Shown here: in pieces, positions 35,903 through 44,596 of the stretch
How positions within the stretch are numbered: the stretch's first letter is position 1
Layout of the letters: each line of letters begins with the position of its first letter
DNA from: Saccharopolyspora sp. NFXS83
Lineage (GTDB): Bacteria; Actinomycetota; Actinomycetes; Mycobacteriales; Pseudonocardiaceae
DNA: 64,000 nucleotides
Direction of reading: 5' to 3'
NCBI RefSeq assembly: GCF_026241095.1
Contig: NZ_JAPFGB010000005.1
Location: forward strand, 248,001-312,000
Made by a program: the position numbers and the translations under genes
Notes under the pieces: model-generated
Told to the model about the DNA's origin: nothing
Databases searched by the model: none
What the model saw: the letters and a program-made list of their open reading frames with translations, nothing else

Positions 35903-37108
35903 ATGACCGGTGAGTTCACGGCCAAGGCGACTTACGGCCAGGTCTTCGCGGTCGCGCAGTTCCGGGTGCTGTTCGCCGGTCGGTTGCTCGGCGTCATGTC
36001 GGACACGGTGCGGTCCGTGGCGCTGGCGGTGCTGGTGTTCGAGCGGACCGACTCGCCGCTGCTGACGGCGATGGCGTTCACGATCGGCTTCCTGCCGCAG
36101 GCCGCGGGTGGCCTGTTCCTCGCCGCGATGGCGGACCGGTTCCCGCCGCGCGCCCTCGTCAGCACGGGCTACGCCTTGCAGTGCGCGGTCGGGCTGCTGC
36201 TCGCGTCCGGGCGCCTCCCGGTCGCGGGCAGCCTGCTGCTCGTCGCGGCAGTGGCCTGCCTGACACCGGTCACCACCGGTGCCACGGCCAGAGTCCTCGC
36301 GGAAGTCCTCACCGGCGACGCCTACGTGCTCGGACGGTCGCTCTCGTACCTCGTCGCGGTCGCCGCGCAGTTGGCCGGGATGTCCGTCGGCGGGGCGCTC
36401 ACCGCCTGGCTCGGCGTGGAGCGCACGATGCTGCTCACCGCGGTGGCGCACCTGCTCGCGTCGGTGATCAGCCGCCTGTTCCTGCCGCGCACCGAGCCGG
36501 TCCGGGCGAGCGGCTCGATCGTGCGCAAGACCTGGCAGGGCAACGCCGCGCTCACCCGCGCCCCCGGAGTCACCGAGCTGATCACGGCCCAGTGCCTGCC
36601 CGCCGCGTACCTGGCCGCGGGTGGCAGCCTGCTCATCCCCTACTCCGCGCAGCGCGGGTTCGGCCCGGCGGAGACCGGCGTGCTCCTGGCCGCCACCTCG
36701 GTCGGCATGCTGCTCGGCGACGTCGTGGTCGGGCGAGCGTTCGCGCCCGCCACCCGCGAACGGCTCGTCCTGCCACTGCTGCTGATCATGGACACGCCGC
36801 TGATCACGCTCGTCCTGAACCCGCCGCAGCCGGTGATCGCCGCCGCGTACGTGATCACCGGGGTGGGGTCCGCCTACCTGCTCGGTTTGCAGCGGCGCTT
36901 CCTGGAGGCGGTCCCGCCCGAACTCCATGGGCAGGGCTTCGCGCTGCTCAACACGACGACCATGACGATCCAGGGCGTCGGTCCCCTGGTCTTCGGCCTG
37001 ATCGCGGAATTCCTCCCGCTCGACCGCACGATCGCGCTGATCGGCGTGAGCAGCGTGATCACCGCGCTCCTGCTGCGCGGCACGATCCGCCCGCGCCCTT
37101 CCCGCTGA
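35903..37108 (+). CDS. MFS transporter
   Basis: Twelve-helix transporter of 401 residues. N-terminal FRVLFAGRLLGVMSDTVRSVALAVLVFERTDSPLL matches the pattern of exporters related to EntS and macrolide-efflux DHA3 proteins; the loop ADRFPPRALV is motif A-like. ATG 35903 has AGGAG upstream with a long spacer. It stands alone between a repeat copy and a terminator. Export of a small metabolite is likely; substrate unknown. Confidence 0.82.
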   Translation: MTGEFTAKATYGQVFAVAQFRVLFAGRLLGVMSDTVRSVALAVLVFERTDSPLLTAMAFTIGFLPQAAGGLFLAAMADRFPPRALVSTGYALQCAVGLLLASGRLPVAGSLLLVAAVACLTPVTTGATARVLAEVLTGDAYVLGRSLSYLVAVAAQLAGMSVGGALTAWLGVERTMLLTAVAHLLASVISRLFLPRTEPVRASGSIVRKTWQGNAALTRAPGVTELITAQCLPAAYLAAGGSLLIPYSAQRGFGPAETGVLLAATSVGMLLGDVVVGRAFAPATRERLVLPLLLIMDTPLITLVLNPPQPVIAAAYVITGVGSAYLLGLQRRFLEAVPPELHGQGFALLNTTTMTIQGVGPLVFGLIAEFLPLDRTIALIGVSSVITALLLRGTIRPRPSR

Positions 37109-37114
37109 GGCCGT

Positions 37115-37148
37115 CGCGCGCCCGGCGGAGAACACGACCGGGCGCGCG
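37115..37148. terminator. bidirectional hairpin terminator
   Basis: CGCGCGCCCGG (37115-37125) / CCGGGCGCGCG (37138-37148), a perfect 11-bp stem in the 50-bp gap between two convergent stop codons. Confidence 0.7.
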
Positions 37149-37158
37149 GCGGTGCACC

Positions 37159-38745
37159 TCAACCGCGGGACAGGCGCAGGACCGTGCCCTCACCTCCTGC
37201 CGCGACGAGCAAGGAACCGCCCGGGGCGGTGGTGATCCCGGCGAAGGCCCGTGGCTGACCGGGGATTCCGGGCGCCGTCACGGGAACGCGCGGGGTCGGC
37301 GTGCTTCCCGGCGGTGGCCCGACGGGGAGTCCTTCTGCCTCGACCCGGTGTTCGCCGGTGTCCGGGTCGATCGCCAGGAGCCTGCGCCGCCCCGCCTCGA
37401 CCACGAACAGCTCACCACCGTGCCAGGTGATCCCCTGGGGTTCGGCGAGGCCGTCGGCGACGATTTCCCCGCCGTCGCCGGAGATCCGCAGCACCCGCCC
37501 GGCGCGCTGATCGGTCACGTAGCGCTCGCCCGCCGCGTCGACCGCCACGTCCACCGGCCCGTCGAGCCCGTCGGCGAGCACGGTCACCACGTCGTCCCGG
37601 TCGATCGACGACACCCGCCCCGCACCGGTCTCGGCGACCACGAGCGCACCGTCCGCGCCGACCGCGATCCCGCCCGGCTCGGCGAGTCCGGCGGCGCGCA
37701 CCCGCGCGGCGCCCTCGGCCGGGTCGTAGGTGCGGACGTCGCCGAACTGCGAGGTGAGGTGCAGCAGCTCGCCGTCGGCGACCACGCCGTGCGCGAACCC
37801 GCCCAGCTCCGACATGAGCATCCCGCCGGCCTCGCCGCCCAGTTCGCCGGTGGCGGTGCCGAGGCGGAAGTGGTCGGTGGCGTACCAGCGGCCCCGCTCG
37901 TCCGCGGTGACGTCGAACGGGCCGCTGAACCCGCGCGGGACGACCGGGCGGGGCCGGTCGTCGAGGTCGATCCGGGTCAGGCCGCCGCTGGCGAAGCTGG
38001 AGACCAGCATCCGGTTCTCGTCGTCGAACGCGGCGTTGTCCATGCCCGCGATCCCGGTCGTCGTGATCGAGCGCGACCCGCTCCGGTCGAACCTGGTCAC
38101 GATGCCCTCGACGCCGCGGGAGACGACGACCAGCTCGCCACCCCGGTCGAAGCGCACCGCGACCGGCTGGTGCACCTGCTCGGCCACCAGCTCCGGAGTC
38201 CCGCCCTCCGGGGAGATCCGCCAGACCTCGCCCGTCATCATGTGCGGGTAGTACAGCAGCCCGTCCGGGCCGAGCTGCATCGCGTTGCCCATCGCGAGCC
38301 CGTCGGTGAGCACCACGGGCGCTGCCCCGCCGGGGAAGAGCTCGAAGACGCGGCCGTCCTGGTACATCTCGTTGACGAACAGCCGATCACCGACGCAGGT
38401 GATCCCGTTCGGGCAGCGCAGGCCTTCGGCCACGACGCTGAACTCGCCCGCAGGGGTGCGCCGCCACACCAGGCCGGGGTTGAGGTCGGTGATGTACATC
38501 GACCCGTCCGCGCCGAAGGCCAGGTCGTCCGGCGAGCGCACCGGGCCGTCCAGCGGCACGACGACCTCGACGTCCCCGGATTCGACGTCGACGGCGCTGA
38601 TCTGCCCGGCGAGGTACTGCGCCACGTGCAACCTGCCGTCCGGGCCGAAGGCGACTCCGTTGGACCCCCACAGCGCGTTCGGCGGGTTCTCCCGCCGGAC
38701 GTCCCACCGGAGGCTGGTGATCTGCTCCGCTCCGAACCGGCTCAC
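37159..38745 (-). CDS. SMP-30/gluconolactonase-like beta-propeller protein
   Basis: Protein of 528 residues built of repeated propeller strands: WGSNGVAFGPDGRLHVAQ, SPDDLAFGADGSMYITD, CPNGITCVGDRLFVNEMY, MGNAMQLGPDGLLYYPHM, GGIAVGADGALVVAETGAG. These resemble SMP-30/strictosidine-synthase/NHL proteins, several of which are lactonases. No signal peptide. GTG 38745 overlaps the TGA of the Baeyer-Villiger monooxygenase (GTGA). The tight coupling suggests that it processes that enzyme's ester or lactone product; this is inference. About 500 residues suggests two propellers or one plus extra strands. Confidence 0.8.
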   Translation of the reverse strand: MSRFGAEQITSLRWDVRRENPPNALWGSNGVAFGPDGRLHVAQYLAGQISAVDVESGDVEVVVPLDGPVRSPDDLAFGADGSMYITDLNPGLVWRRTPAGEFSVVAEGLRCPNGITCVGDRLFVNEMYQDGRVFELFPGGAAPVVLTDGLAMGNAMQLGPDGLLYYPHMMTGEVWRISPEGGTPELVAEQVHQPVAVRFDRGGELVVVSRGVEGIVTRFDRSGSRSITTTGIAGMDNAAFDDENRMLVSSFASGGLTRIDLDDRPRPVVPRGFSGPFDVTADERGRWYATDHFRLGTATGELGGEAGGMLMSELGGFAHGVVADGELLHLTSQFGDVRTYDPAEGAARVRAAGLAEPGGIAVGADGALVVAETGAGRVSSIDRDDVVTVLADGLDGPVDVAVDAAGERYVTDQRAGRVLRISGDGGEIVADGLAEPQGITWHGGELFVVEAGRRRLLAIDPDTGEHRVEAEGLPVGPPPGSTPTPRVPVTAPGIPGQPRAFAGITTAPGGSLLVAAGGEGTVLRLSRG

Positions 38746-40574
38746 CACTCGTCCCCTTCCACCAGCACGTCGGTCATGTCCGTCTCCGCTCGCCACGTCC
38801 GCAGCAGCCGGTAGAACTCGACCGGCCCGCCGCCGTAGGACTCGCTGCGCTGCCGCGGTCTGCCCTCGTTGTTGTAGTAGCTCGGAGTGCACTCCGCGAA
38901 GAACTCCTTGCTGGCCTGCTCCTTCTCCCGGATCGTGGCCACCCACGCGGCCTCGGCCCGCTCGCTGGGTTCGACGTAGCGGGCGCCGCGGTCGCGGGCC
39001 GCGGCGATCACCTCGGCCACGTGCACGGACTGCTCGTCGAGCACGTGCGCGAAGTTCACCGACGTCGCGTTCTGCGAGGCACCGAGCCGGAAGTAGTTGG
39101 GGAAGCCGTGGCTGTAGAACCCGTGCAGCGTCTTGAGCCCGGTGCTCCAGTGCTCGGCGAGGGTGCGGCCGTCCCGCCCGCGCACGGTGCGCGCCGCCGC
39201 CGCGGCCGGGCCGGCGCCCAGGTCGAACCCGGTGGCGAACACGATGCAGTCCACTTCGTACTCGACGCCGCCGGAGACCAGGCCGCGCTCGGTGATCCGC
39301 TCCACGCCCGCTCCCCCGGTGTCGACCAGGGTGACGTTGGGCCGGTTGAACGTGGGCAGGTAGGTGTCGCTGAAGGTGGGCCGCTTGCACATGCGGCGGT
39401 ACCAGGGCTTGAGCGCCTCGGCGGTCGCCGGGTCCTCGACGATGTCCTCCACCCGCGAGCGGATCGAGTTCATCTTGGCGAAGTCGGCCAGTTCCGCCAG
39501 CAGTTCGCCGTCGGACTCCGCCTCGGGGATCGCGTTGTCCTCGCTGGGCATGATGACGCGCAGGGTCTGGACGCTGTCGGTCCAGCGGTCGCCCACCAGG
39601 TCCTGCTCGGCGTGGCCGCCGGTGACCAGGGTCAGGAAGTTCTCCCGCCGCTCGCGCTGCCAGCCCGGCGCCAGCGTCGTCGCCCACTCCCGGTCCGTCG
39701 GACGGTTGCCGCGTTCGTCCACTGAGGACGGAGTCCGCTGGAACACGTAGAGGTGCTCGGCGTCCTGGCCGAGGTGCGGGACGCACTGGATGGCGGTCGC
39801 ACCGGTGCCGATCACCGCGACGCGCTTGTCGGCGAGCTTGTGCATGCCGCCGCTCGCGTCCCCGCCGGTGTAGTCGTAGTCCCACCGGCTGGTGTGGAAG
39901 GTGTGCCCGCGGAAGGTCTCGATACCGGGCAGTCCGGGCAGCTTCGGCCTGCTGAACGGGCCGCTGGAGACCACGACGTAGCGGGCGGTCATCACGTCGC
40001 CGCGATCGGTGCGCACGGTCCACCGGGTGGCGGACTCGTCCCACTCGACGTCGGTGACCTCGGTCTGGAAGCAGGCGTTGGCGTAGAGCCCGAAGTGGTG
40101 CCCGATGGCCTGCGCGTGCCCCCGGATCTCCGCGCCCGGCGAGTACTTCCAGTCCGGCAGCGACCCGAGTTCTTCCAGCAGCGGCAGGTAGATGTAGGAC
40201 TCGATGTCGCAGTGCACGCCGGGATACCGGTTCCAGTACCAGGTCCCGCCGAAGTCACCGGCCTTCTCCACGACGCGGATGTCGGTGAACCCGCGCTCGA
40301 CGAGCCTGGCCGCGGCCGTGAGGCCGCCGAACCCGCCGCCGACCACGAGCACTTCGACGTGGTCGTGCAGCGGTTCGCGGGCGAACCCCGGCTCCACGTA
40401 GGGATCGTCGGCGTAGTACCCGAACTCGCCGGTGGTCTCCTGGTACTGCCCCGACCCGTCCGGCCGCAGCCGGCGGTCCCGCTCGTGGCGGTAGCGCGCC
40501 CGCAGCGCGTCCGGGTCGAACCCCAGCACGGCCGGATCGAGCGCCGCGCGCCGGGAGTCCTCAGTCGTGGACAT
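38742..40574 (-). CDS. Baeyer-Villiger monooxygenase
   Basis: FAD- and NADPH-dependent enzyme of 610 residues that inserts oxygen beside a ketone, making esters or lactones. FAD motif VVGGGFGGLTAAARL (about 76-90), NADPH motif VIGTGATAIQCVP, and between them the BVMO fingerprint FRGHTFHTSRWDY (FxGxxxHTxxWD). The long N-terminal extension and overall length fit the class that acts on cyclic or aromatic ketones (PAMO/CPDMO-like). ATG 40574 has GAAGGAG upstream. Operon with the coupled propeller protein. Confidence 0.93.
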   Translation of the reverse strand: MSTTEDSRRAALDPAVLGFDPDALRARYRHERDRRLRPDGSGQYQETTGEFGYYADDPYVEPGFAREPLHDHVEVLVVGGGFGGLTAAARLVERGFTDIRVVEKAGDFGGTWYWNRYPGVHCDIESYIYLPLLEELGSLPDWKYSPGAEIRGHAQAIGHHFGLYANACFQTEVTDVEWDESATRWTVRTDRGDVMTARYVVVSSGPFSRPKLPGLPGIETFRGHTFHTSRWDYDYTGGDASGGMHKLADKRVAVIGTGATAIQCVPHLGQDAEHLYVFQRTPSSVDERGNRPTDREWATTLAPGWQRERRENFLTLVTGGHAEQDLVGDRWTDSVQTLRVIMPSEDNAIPEAESDGELLAELADFAKMNSIRSRVEDIVEDPATAEALKPWYRRMCKRPTFSDTYLPTFNRPNVTLVDTGGAGVERITERGLVSGGVEYEVDCIVFATGFDLGAGPAAAAARTVRGRDGRTLAEHWSTGLKTLHGFYSHGFPNYFRLGASQNATSVNFAHVLDEQSVHVAEVIAAARDRGARYVEPSERAEAAWVATIREKEQASKEFFAECTPSYYNNEGRPRQRSESYGGGPVEFYRLLRTWRAETDMTDVLVEGDEW

Positions 40575-40634
40575 GTGCGCTCCTTCATCCTCGTGGGTAG
40601 TGCGGTACTTCGTCTTCGTTCTTCGAACCAGATC

Positions 40635-40788
40635 CGCGTTGCCGGAACCTCAGCGGCTTTGCGGGATCGACCTCCCCAGTGGCTCCGCCGCACGCGAAGT
40701 CGCCGTCCTCGCGAGGAGGCAGCTGAGAACCTGCCGGTGGTCGGCTCGCCCTGGTGGTCACCGCTCAGCGGCTCCGCCGCTGAGCAGC
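40635..40788 (-). repeat. dispersed palindromic repeat, copy 6
   Basis: Copy 6, minus orientation, just upstream of the BVMO and downstream of the MFS gene. The leading hairpin is GCTCAGCGGCTCCGCCGCTGAGC on the plus strand near the right end; the apical hairpin is reduced to GTGGCTCCGCCGCAC-like bases and the main stem is partly degraded. No gene in this gap. Confidence 0.75.
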
Positions 40789-40872
40789 CACAAGCCAAGA
40801 ACGCCGCTCACCTGGAGCGACGGGCTCAGGGACGGCTCTGAGCACCCGACCCGCCGAGCAAGCGAGGACTCA

Positions 40873-42297
40873 TCAGGCCGCCTTGCCGCGGCCGGGCAGG
40901 AAGGCGGCGACGGCGAAGGCCAGCAGGGAGGACGCGGCGCCGATGCCCAGCACGATCTGGAACCCGCTCAGCGCGGGCACCGCCGCACCGCCGACCTGGA
41001 TGGTGAGGTTCGCCAGCACCACGCCCGCCGTCGCGCTGGAGACCGACGTGCCGATGGAGCGCATCAACGTGTTGAGGCTGTTCGCGGCGGCCGTCTCCGA
41101 CACGGGCACGGCGCCCATCACCAGCGCGGGCATCGCGCCGTAGGCGAGCCCGATGCCGGCGGCGATGACGCAGGAGATGACCATGAGCTGCCAGATCGCC
41201 GACATCATCACGAGCCCCATCCCGTAACCGGACGCGACCACGAGCGCCCCGGCCATCAAGGTCACCTTGGGCCCGCGGGTGCGGGAGATCCACGCGGAGA
41301 CCGGGGACATCGCCATCATGACCAGCCCGTTGGGCGCCATCACCAGGCCCGCCGCGAGGATGGTCTGCCCGAGTCCGTAACCGGTTTCGGCGGGCAGTTG
41401 CAGCAGTTGCGGGATGACCAGCGACATCGCGAACATCGCGAACCCGAACACCACGGACGCGAGGTTGGTCAGCAGCACCTGGCGGCGCGCGGTGGTGCGC
41501 AGGTCGACCAGCGGCTGCCGGGCGCGCAGTTCCCACCAGCCCCACACCAGCAGCGTCACGAGGCCCGCGACCACCAGTCCCGAGGTCATCCCGCTGGTCC
41601 AGCCCCACTCGGCTCCCTTGGACAGGGCCAGCAGCAGGCACAGCAGCGCGATGGACAGGCCGATGGCTCCCGGCAGGTCGAACCGCCCGCCGGTGCGCAC
41701 CGACGACTCGGGCACGAGGACCTTCACGAGGACGGCGGCGACGAGGCCGAGCGCGCCCGCCGCCCAGAACAGCACGTGCCAGTCCGACTTCTCCGCGATG
41801 AACGCGGCGGCGGGCAGCCCGAGCGCGCCCCCGACGCCGAGGGAGGCGCTCATCAGCGCGGTCGCGCCGCCGAGCCGTTCGGCGGGCAGTTCGTCGCGCA
41901 TGATGCTGATGCCGAGCGGGATCACGCCCGTCGCCAGCCCTTGCAGGAGCCGTCCTAGCACCATCGGCGCCAGGCTGTGGGCGAGCGCGCACAGCACGGA
42001 TCCTGCCACCATCGTCACGAGGCTGATCAGCAGCATCCGACGCTTGCCGTACATGTCGCCGAGCCTGCCGACGGTGGGCGTGGCGACGGCTGCGGCCAGC
42101 AGGGTGGCGGTGATCGCCCACGCGGCGTTCGCGGCGGTGGCGCCCAGCAGCTTGGGCAGCGCCGGCACGAGCGGCACGACCAGCGTCTGCATCAGCGAGA
42201 CCGTGATGCCGCTGAAGGCCAGCACCGGAACGATCACGTTGGGACGCGGGTTCCCCGGCCGGTCCGCGCGCCGAGGCGCGCTGAGGGCATGGGTCAT
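40873..42297 (-). CDS. MFS exporter, DHA2-like
   Basis: Fourteen-helix-type MFS protein of 474 residues: VVPLVPALPKLLGATAANAAW in helix 1, GRLGDMYGKRRMLL (motif A), LGRLLQGLATGVIPLGISIM, and a motif C-like SASLGVGGALGLPAAAFIAEKSDW. It is divergent from the P450 operon, sharing a 176-bp gap that holds operator site C, so exporter and P450 are probably induced together by the same ligand. Confidence 0.9.
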   Translation of the reverse strand: MTHALSAPRRADRPGNPRPNVIVPVLAFSGITVSLMQTLVVPLVPALPKLLGATAANAAWAITATLLAAAVATPTVGRLGDMYGKRRMLLISLVTMVAGSVLCALAHSLAPMVLGRLLQGLATGVIPLGISIMRDELPAERLGGATALMSASLGVGGALGLPAAAFIAEKSDWHVLFWAAGALGLVAAVLVKVLVPESSVRTGGRFDLPGAIGLSIALLCLLLALSKGAEWGWTSGMTSGLVVAGLVTLLVWGWWELRARQPLVDLRTTARRQVLLTNLASVVFGFAMFAMSLVIPQLLQLPAETGYGLGQTILAAGLVMAPNGLVMMAMSPVSAWISRTRGPKVTLMAGALVVASGYGMGLVMMSAIWQLMVISCVIAAGIGLAYGAMPALVMGAVPVSETAAANSLNTLMRSIGTSVSSATAGVVLANLTIQVGGAAVPALSGFQIVLGIGAASSLLAFAVAAFLPGRGKAA

Positions 42298-42398
42298 CGG
42301 GTGGAGCTCCTGTCATCGGATGGGTGCCGTCGCGGAAGTGGCGCTCCGCAGCGGGAAGCGCCTTCGTGCCGACTGCTCCGATGCCTCCGGCACGACCA

Positions 42399-42420
42399 TT
42401 AAGGCAGTCGCTTGACTGAC
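42399..42420. promoter_or_regulatory. 22-bp palindromic operator, site C
   Basis: TTAAGGCA-N6-TGACTGAC in the MFS/P450 divergent gap, 53 bp before the P450 start and 101 bp before the MFS start. About 17 of 22 positions match the reverse complement of site A. One repressor bound here could control both directions. Confidence 0.65.
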
Positions 42421-42473
42421 GATAGCAGCTGCGGTTAACTGGCTCCAGGTTCGATCTCACGAGGAGGCGCACG

Positions 42474-43691
42474 GTGACTCAACCCGACGAACGGGTGCTG
42501 GCCTACCCGATTCCGGCCCCGGACGCGCTGAGCCCACCCGCCGAGTGGGCGGAACTGCGCAACCGGTGCCCGGTCTCCAAGGCGAAGTTGCCCAGCGGCG
42601 ACGAGGTCTCGCTGCTGACCCGCTACGCCGACGTCAAGAGCGTCCTCTCGGATCCGAGGTTCGGCCGCAAGCTCGACGAACCCGACGCGGCCCGCATCTC
42701 CGACACCGATTCCGGCGGGCTGTTCAACAGCGAGATGGCCTCCGCCCTGCCGCAGGGCGGCGAAGCGCACCAGCGCTGGCGGCGGATGCTCAACCGGTGG
42801 TTCACCGCCAAGCGGATGGCGGCGCTGCGCCCCGAGATCGAGGCGATGGCCGAACGGCTCGTCGACGAGATGGTCGCGAGCGGCGCCCCCGCCGATCTGA
42901 AGGCCGCCTTCGGCTTCCCCCTCCCGGTCTGGGTCATCTGCGACATGCTCGGCGTGCCCACCGCCGACCGCGACCGGTTCTCCCGCTGGTCGGACATGTT
43001 CCTGAACCTCACGCGGTACTCCGAGCAGGAGTTCAAGACCGCCGAGACCGAGTTCTTCGCCTACATGGCCGAGCACATCGCCGCGAAGAAGGCGCAGCCC
43101 GGCGACGACCTGCTCAGCGAGCTGATCACCGCCACCGACGTCGAGGGCGAGCGGATGTCCGACCGCGCCTTGGCCGCCACCGGACTCGGACTGCTGATCG
43201 CGGGGCACGAGACCACGGCCAACATGATCGGGAAGATGGTGGCGATGCTGCTGTCGGACCGGGCGCGCTGGGAGCGGCTGCTCGCGGACCGGTCGCTGAT
43301 CCGCTCCGCGGTCGAGGAGGCGCTGCGGTTCGACGCCAACTCCGGCCTCGGCATGGTCCGATACCTCTACGAGGACGTCGAGGTCGCCGGAACCGCGCTG
43401 CCGCGCGGCACCACCGTCATGTGCAGCATGGCGTCGGCGAACCGCGACGACACCGCGTTCGACGGCGCCGACGACATGGACCTGACCCGCACCCCGAACC
43501 CGCACCTGGCGTTCGGCACCGGCGCGCACTCGTGCCTGGGCCAGTCGCTGGCCCGCACCGAACTCCAGGTCGCGCTGGAGGTCCTGCTGCGCAGGCTCCC
43601 GACCTTGGAACTCGCCGTCCCCGCCGACGAGTTGCGCCGCCTGGAGGGACTCGTCGTCGGCGGACTCAGCGAAGTCCCGGTGCGGTGGTGA
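42474..43691 (+). CDS. cytochrome P450
   Basis: P450 monooxygenase of 405 residues: I-helix AGHETTANM, K-helix EEALRF (ExxR), haem loop FGTGAHSCLGQSLAR with the thiolate Cys. GTG 42474 has GAGGAGG 7 nt upstream. First gene of an operon that also supplies a TetR regulator, a [3Fe-4S] ferredoxin and an FAD ferredoxin reductase, so this is a complete class I P450 system. Substrate unknown; the divergent exporter suggests a hydrophobic or toxic compound. Confidence 0.95.
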   Translation: MTQPDERVLAYPIPAPDALSPPAEWAELRNRCPVSKAKLPSGDEVSLLTRYADVKSVLSDPRFGRKLDEPDAARISDTDSGGLFNSEMASALPQGGEAHQRWRRMLNRWFTAKRMAALRPEIEAMAERLVDEMVASGAPADLKAAFGFPLPVWVICDMLGVPTADRDRFSRWSDMFLNLTRYSEQEFKTAETEFFAYMAEHIAAKKAQPGDDLLSELITATDVEGERMSDRALAATGLGLLIAGHETTANMIGKMVAMLLSDRARWERLLADRSLIRSAVEEALRFDANSGLGMVRYLYEDVEVAGTALPRGTTVMCSMASANRDDTAFDGADDMDLTRTPNPHLAFGTGAHSCLGQSLARTELQVALEVLLRRLPTLELAVPADELRRLEGLVVGGLSEVPVRW

Positions 43692-43693
43692 CG

Positions 43694-44338
43694 ATGGGCG
43701 CGGCGAGGGCCAAGCAGGTGAGCGCGACTCGGGAGCTGATCCTGTCGGCCGCCGAGCGGCTGTTCGCCGAGCACGGGGTCGCCGCGGTGTCCAACCGCCA
43801 GGTCAGCGAGGCCGCCGGGCAGGGCAACAACACCGCGGTCGGCTACCACTTCGGCACGAAGGCCGAGCTGGTCGCCGCCATCGTCCGCAAGCACCACGAG
43901 CAGATCGAGCACCGGCGCGCCCGGATGGTCGCCGACGCCCGCGGATCGCGGAACGTGCGGGACTGGGTGGCGTGCGCGGTGCTCCCGAACGCGCGGCACC
44001 TGGCCGATCTCGGCGTCCCGACCTGGTTCGGCCGGTTCGGCGCGCAGGCTATGACCGACCCGGCCTACCGGGAGATCATGGCGCGGGAGTCGCTGAACTC
44101 GCCCTCGCTGGTGGAAGCGGTCGGCGAGCTCAACCGCTGCCTGCCGGAGCTGCCACCGGAGGTGCGGGAGGAGCGTCGCGACATGACGCGCCAGCTGATG
44201 GTGCACGTCGTGGCCGAACGCGAACGCGCCCTCGCCGAGGGCGGCGCCACGCCCCGCGACTCCTGGGAGCAGGCCGCGACCGGTCTGATCGACGCGGTCA
44301 CCGGGCTCTGGCTGGCCCCCATCACCACTCGTCCGTGA
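43694..44338 (+). CDS. TetR-family regulator of the P450 operon
   Basis: TetR protein of 214 residues: helix-turn-helix AERLFAEHGVAAVSNRQVSE then NNTAVGYHFGTKAELVAAIV. It starts 2 nt after the P450 stop (an in-frame GTG at 43688 overlaps that stop), so it is translationally coupled. Because it lies in the operon controlled from site C, it is the best candidate for the protein that binds sites A, B and C and represses its own operon. Confidence 0.88.
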   Translation: MGAARAKQVSATRELILSAAERLFAEHGVAAVSNRQVSEAAGQGNNTAVGYHFGTKAELVAAIVRKHHEQIEHRRARMVADARGSRNVRDWVACAVLPNARHLADLGVPTWFGRFGAQAMTDPAYREIMARESLNSPSLVEAVGELNRCLPELPPEVREERRDMTRQLMVHVVAERERALAEGGATPRDSWEQAATGLIDAVTGLWLAPITTRP

Positions 44339-44395
44339 CGTACCGCCGTCGCGAATTCGCAGAACACCGATCCCCGGCAAGAACAGGAGTGCGCC

Positions 44396-44596
44396 ATGAA
44401 GGTGACCGTCGATGAGGACAAGTGCTGCGGCGCCGGGACCTGCGTGATGGTCGCGCCCGACGTGTTCGACCAGCGCGACGACGACGGCGTCGTGGTGCTG
44501 CTCGACGTCCGGCCCACGGCCGACCTGCACGAGAGCGTTCGCGAGGCCGCGAACATGTGCCCGGCGGCGGCCATCGCCCTCGACGAGCGGTCGTGA
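44396..44596 (+). CDS. [3Fe-4S] ferredoxin
   Basis: Ferredoxin of 66 residues of the type that reduces actinobacterial P450s. The cluster ligands are in CCGAGTCVMVAPDVFDQ and the distal CPAAAI; the position of the fourth ligand of a 4Fe cluster is Gly or Ala, giving a 3Fe cluster. AGGAG precedes ATG 44396. The reductase start overlaps its stop codon. Confidence 0.93.
   Translation: MKVTVDEDKCCGAGTCVMVAPDVFDQRDDDGVVVLLDVRPTADLHESVREAANMCPAAAIALDERS

Noticed and set aside
40618-40628. GTTCTTCGAAC palindrome upstream of the BVMO as an operator
   Set aside because: Only 11 bp, resembles the xylA-gap site by chance-level similarity, and no dedicated regulator is adjacent.
42545-43693. Upstream extension of the TetR frame through the whole P450 gene
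   Set aside because: It is an out-of-frame reading of the P450 coding sequence; the TetR start at 43694 is directly behind the P450 stop.
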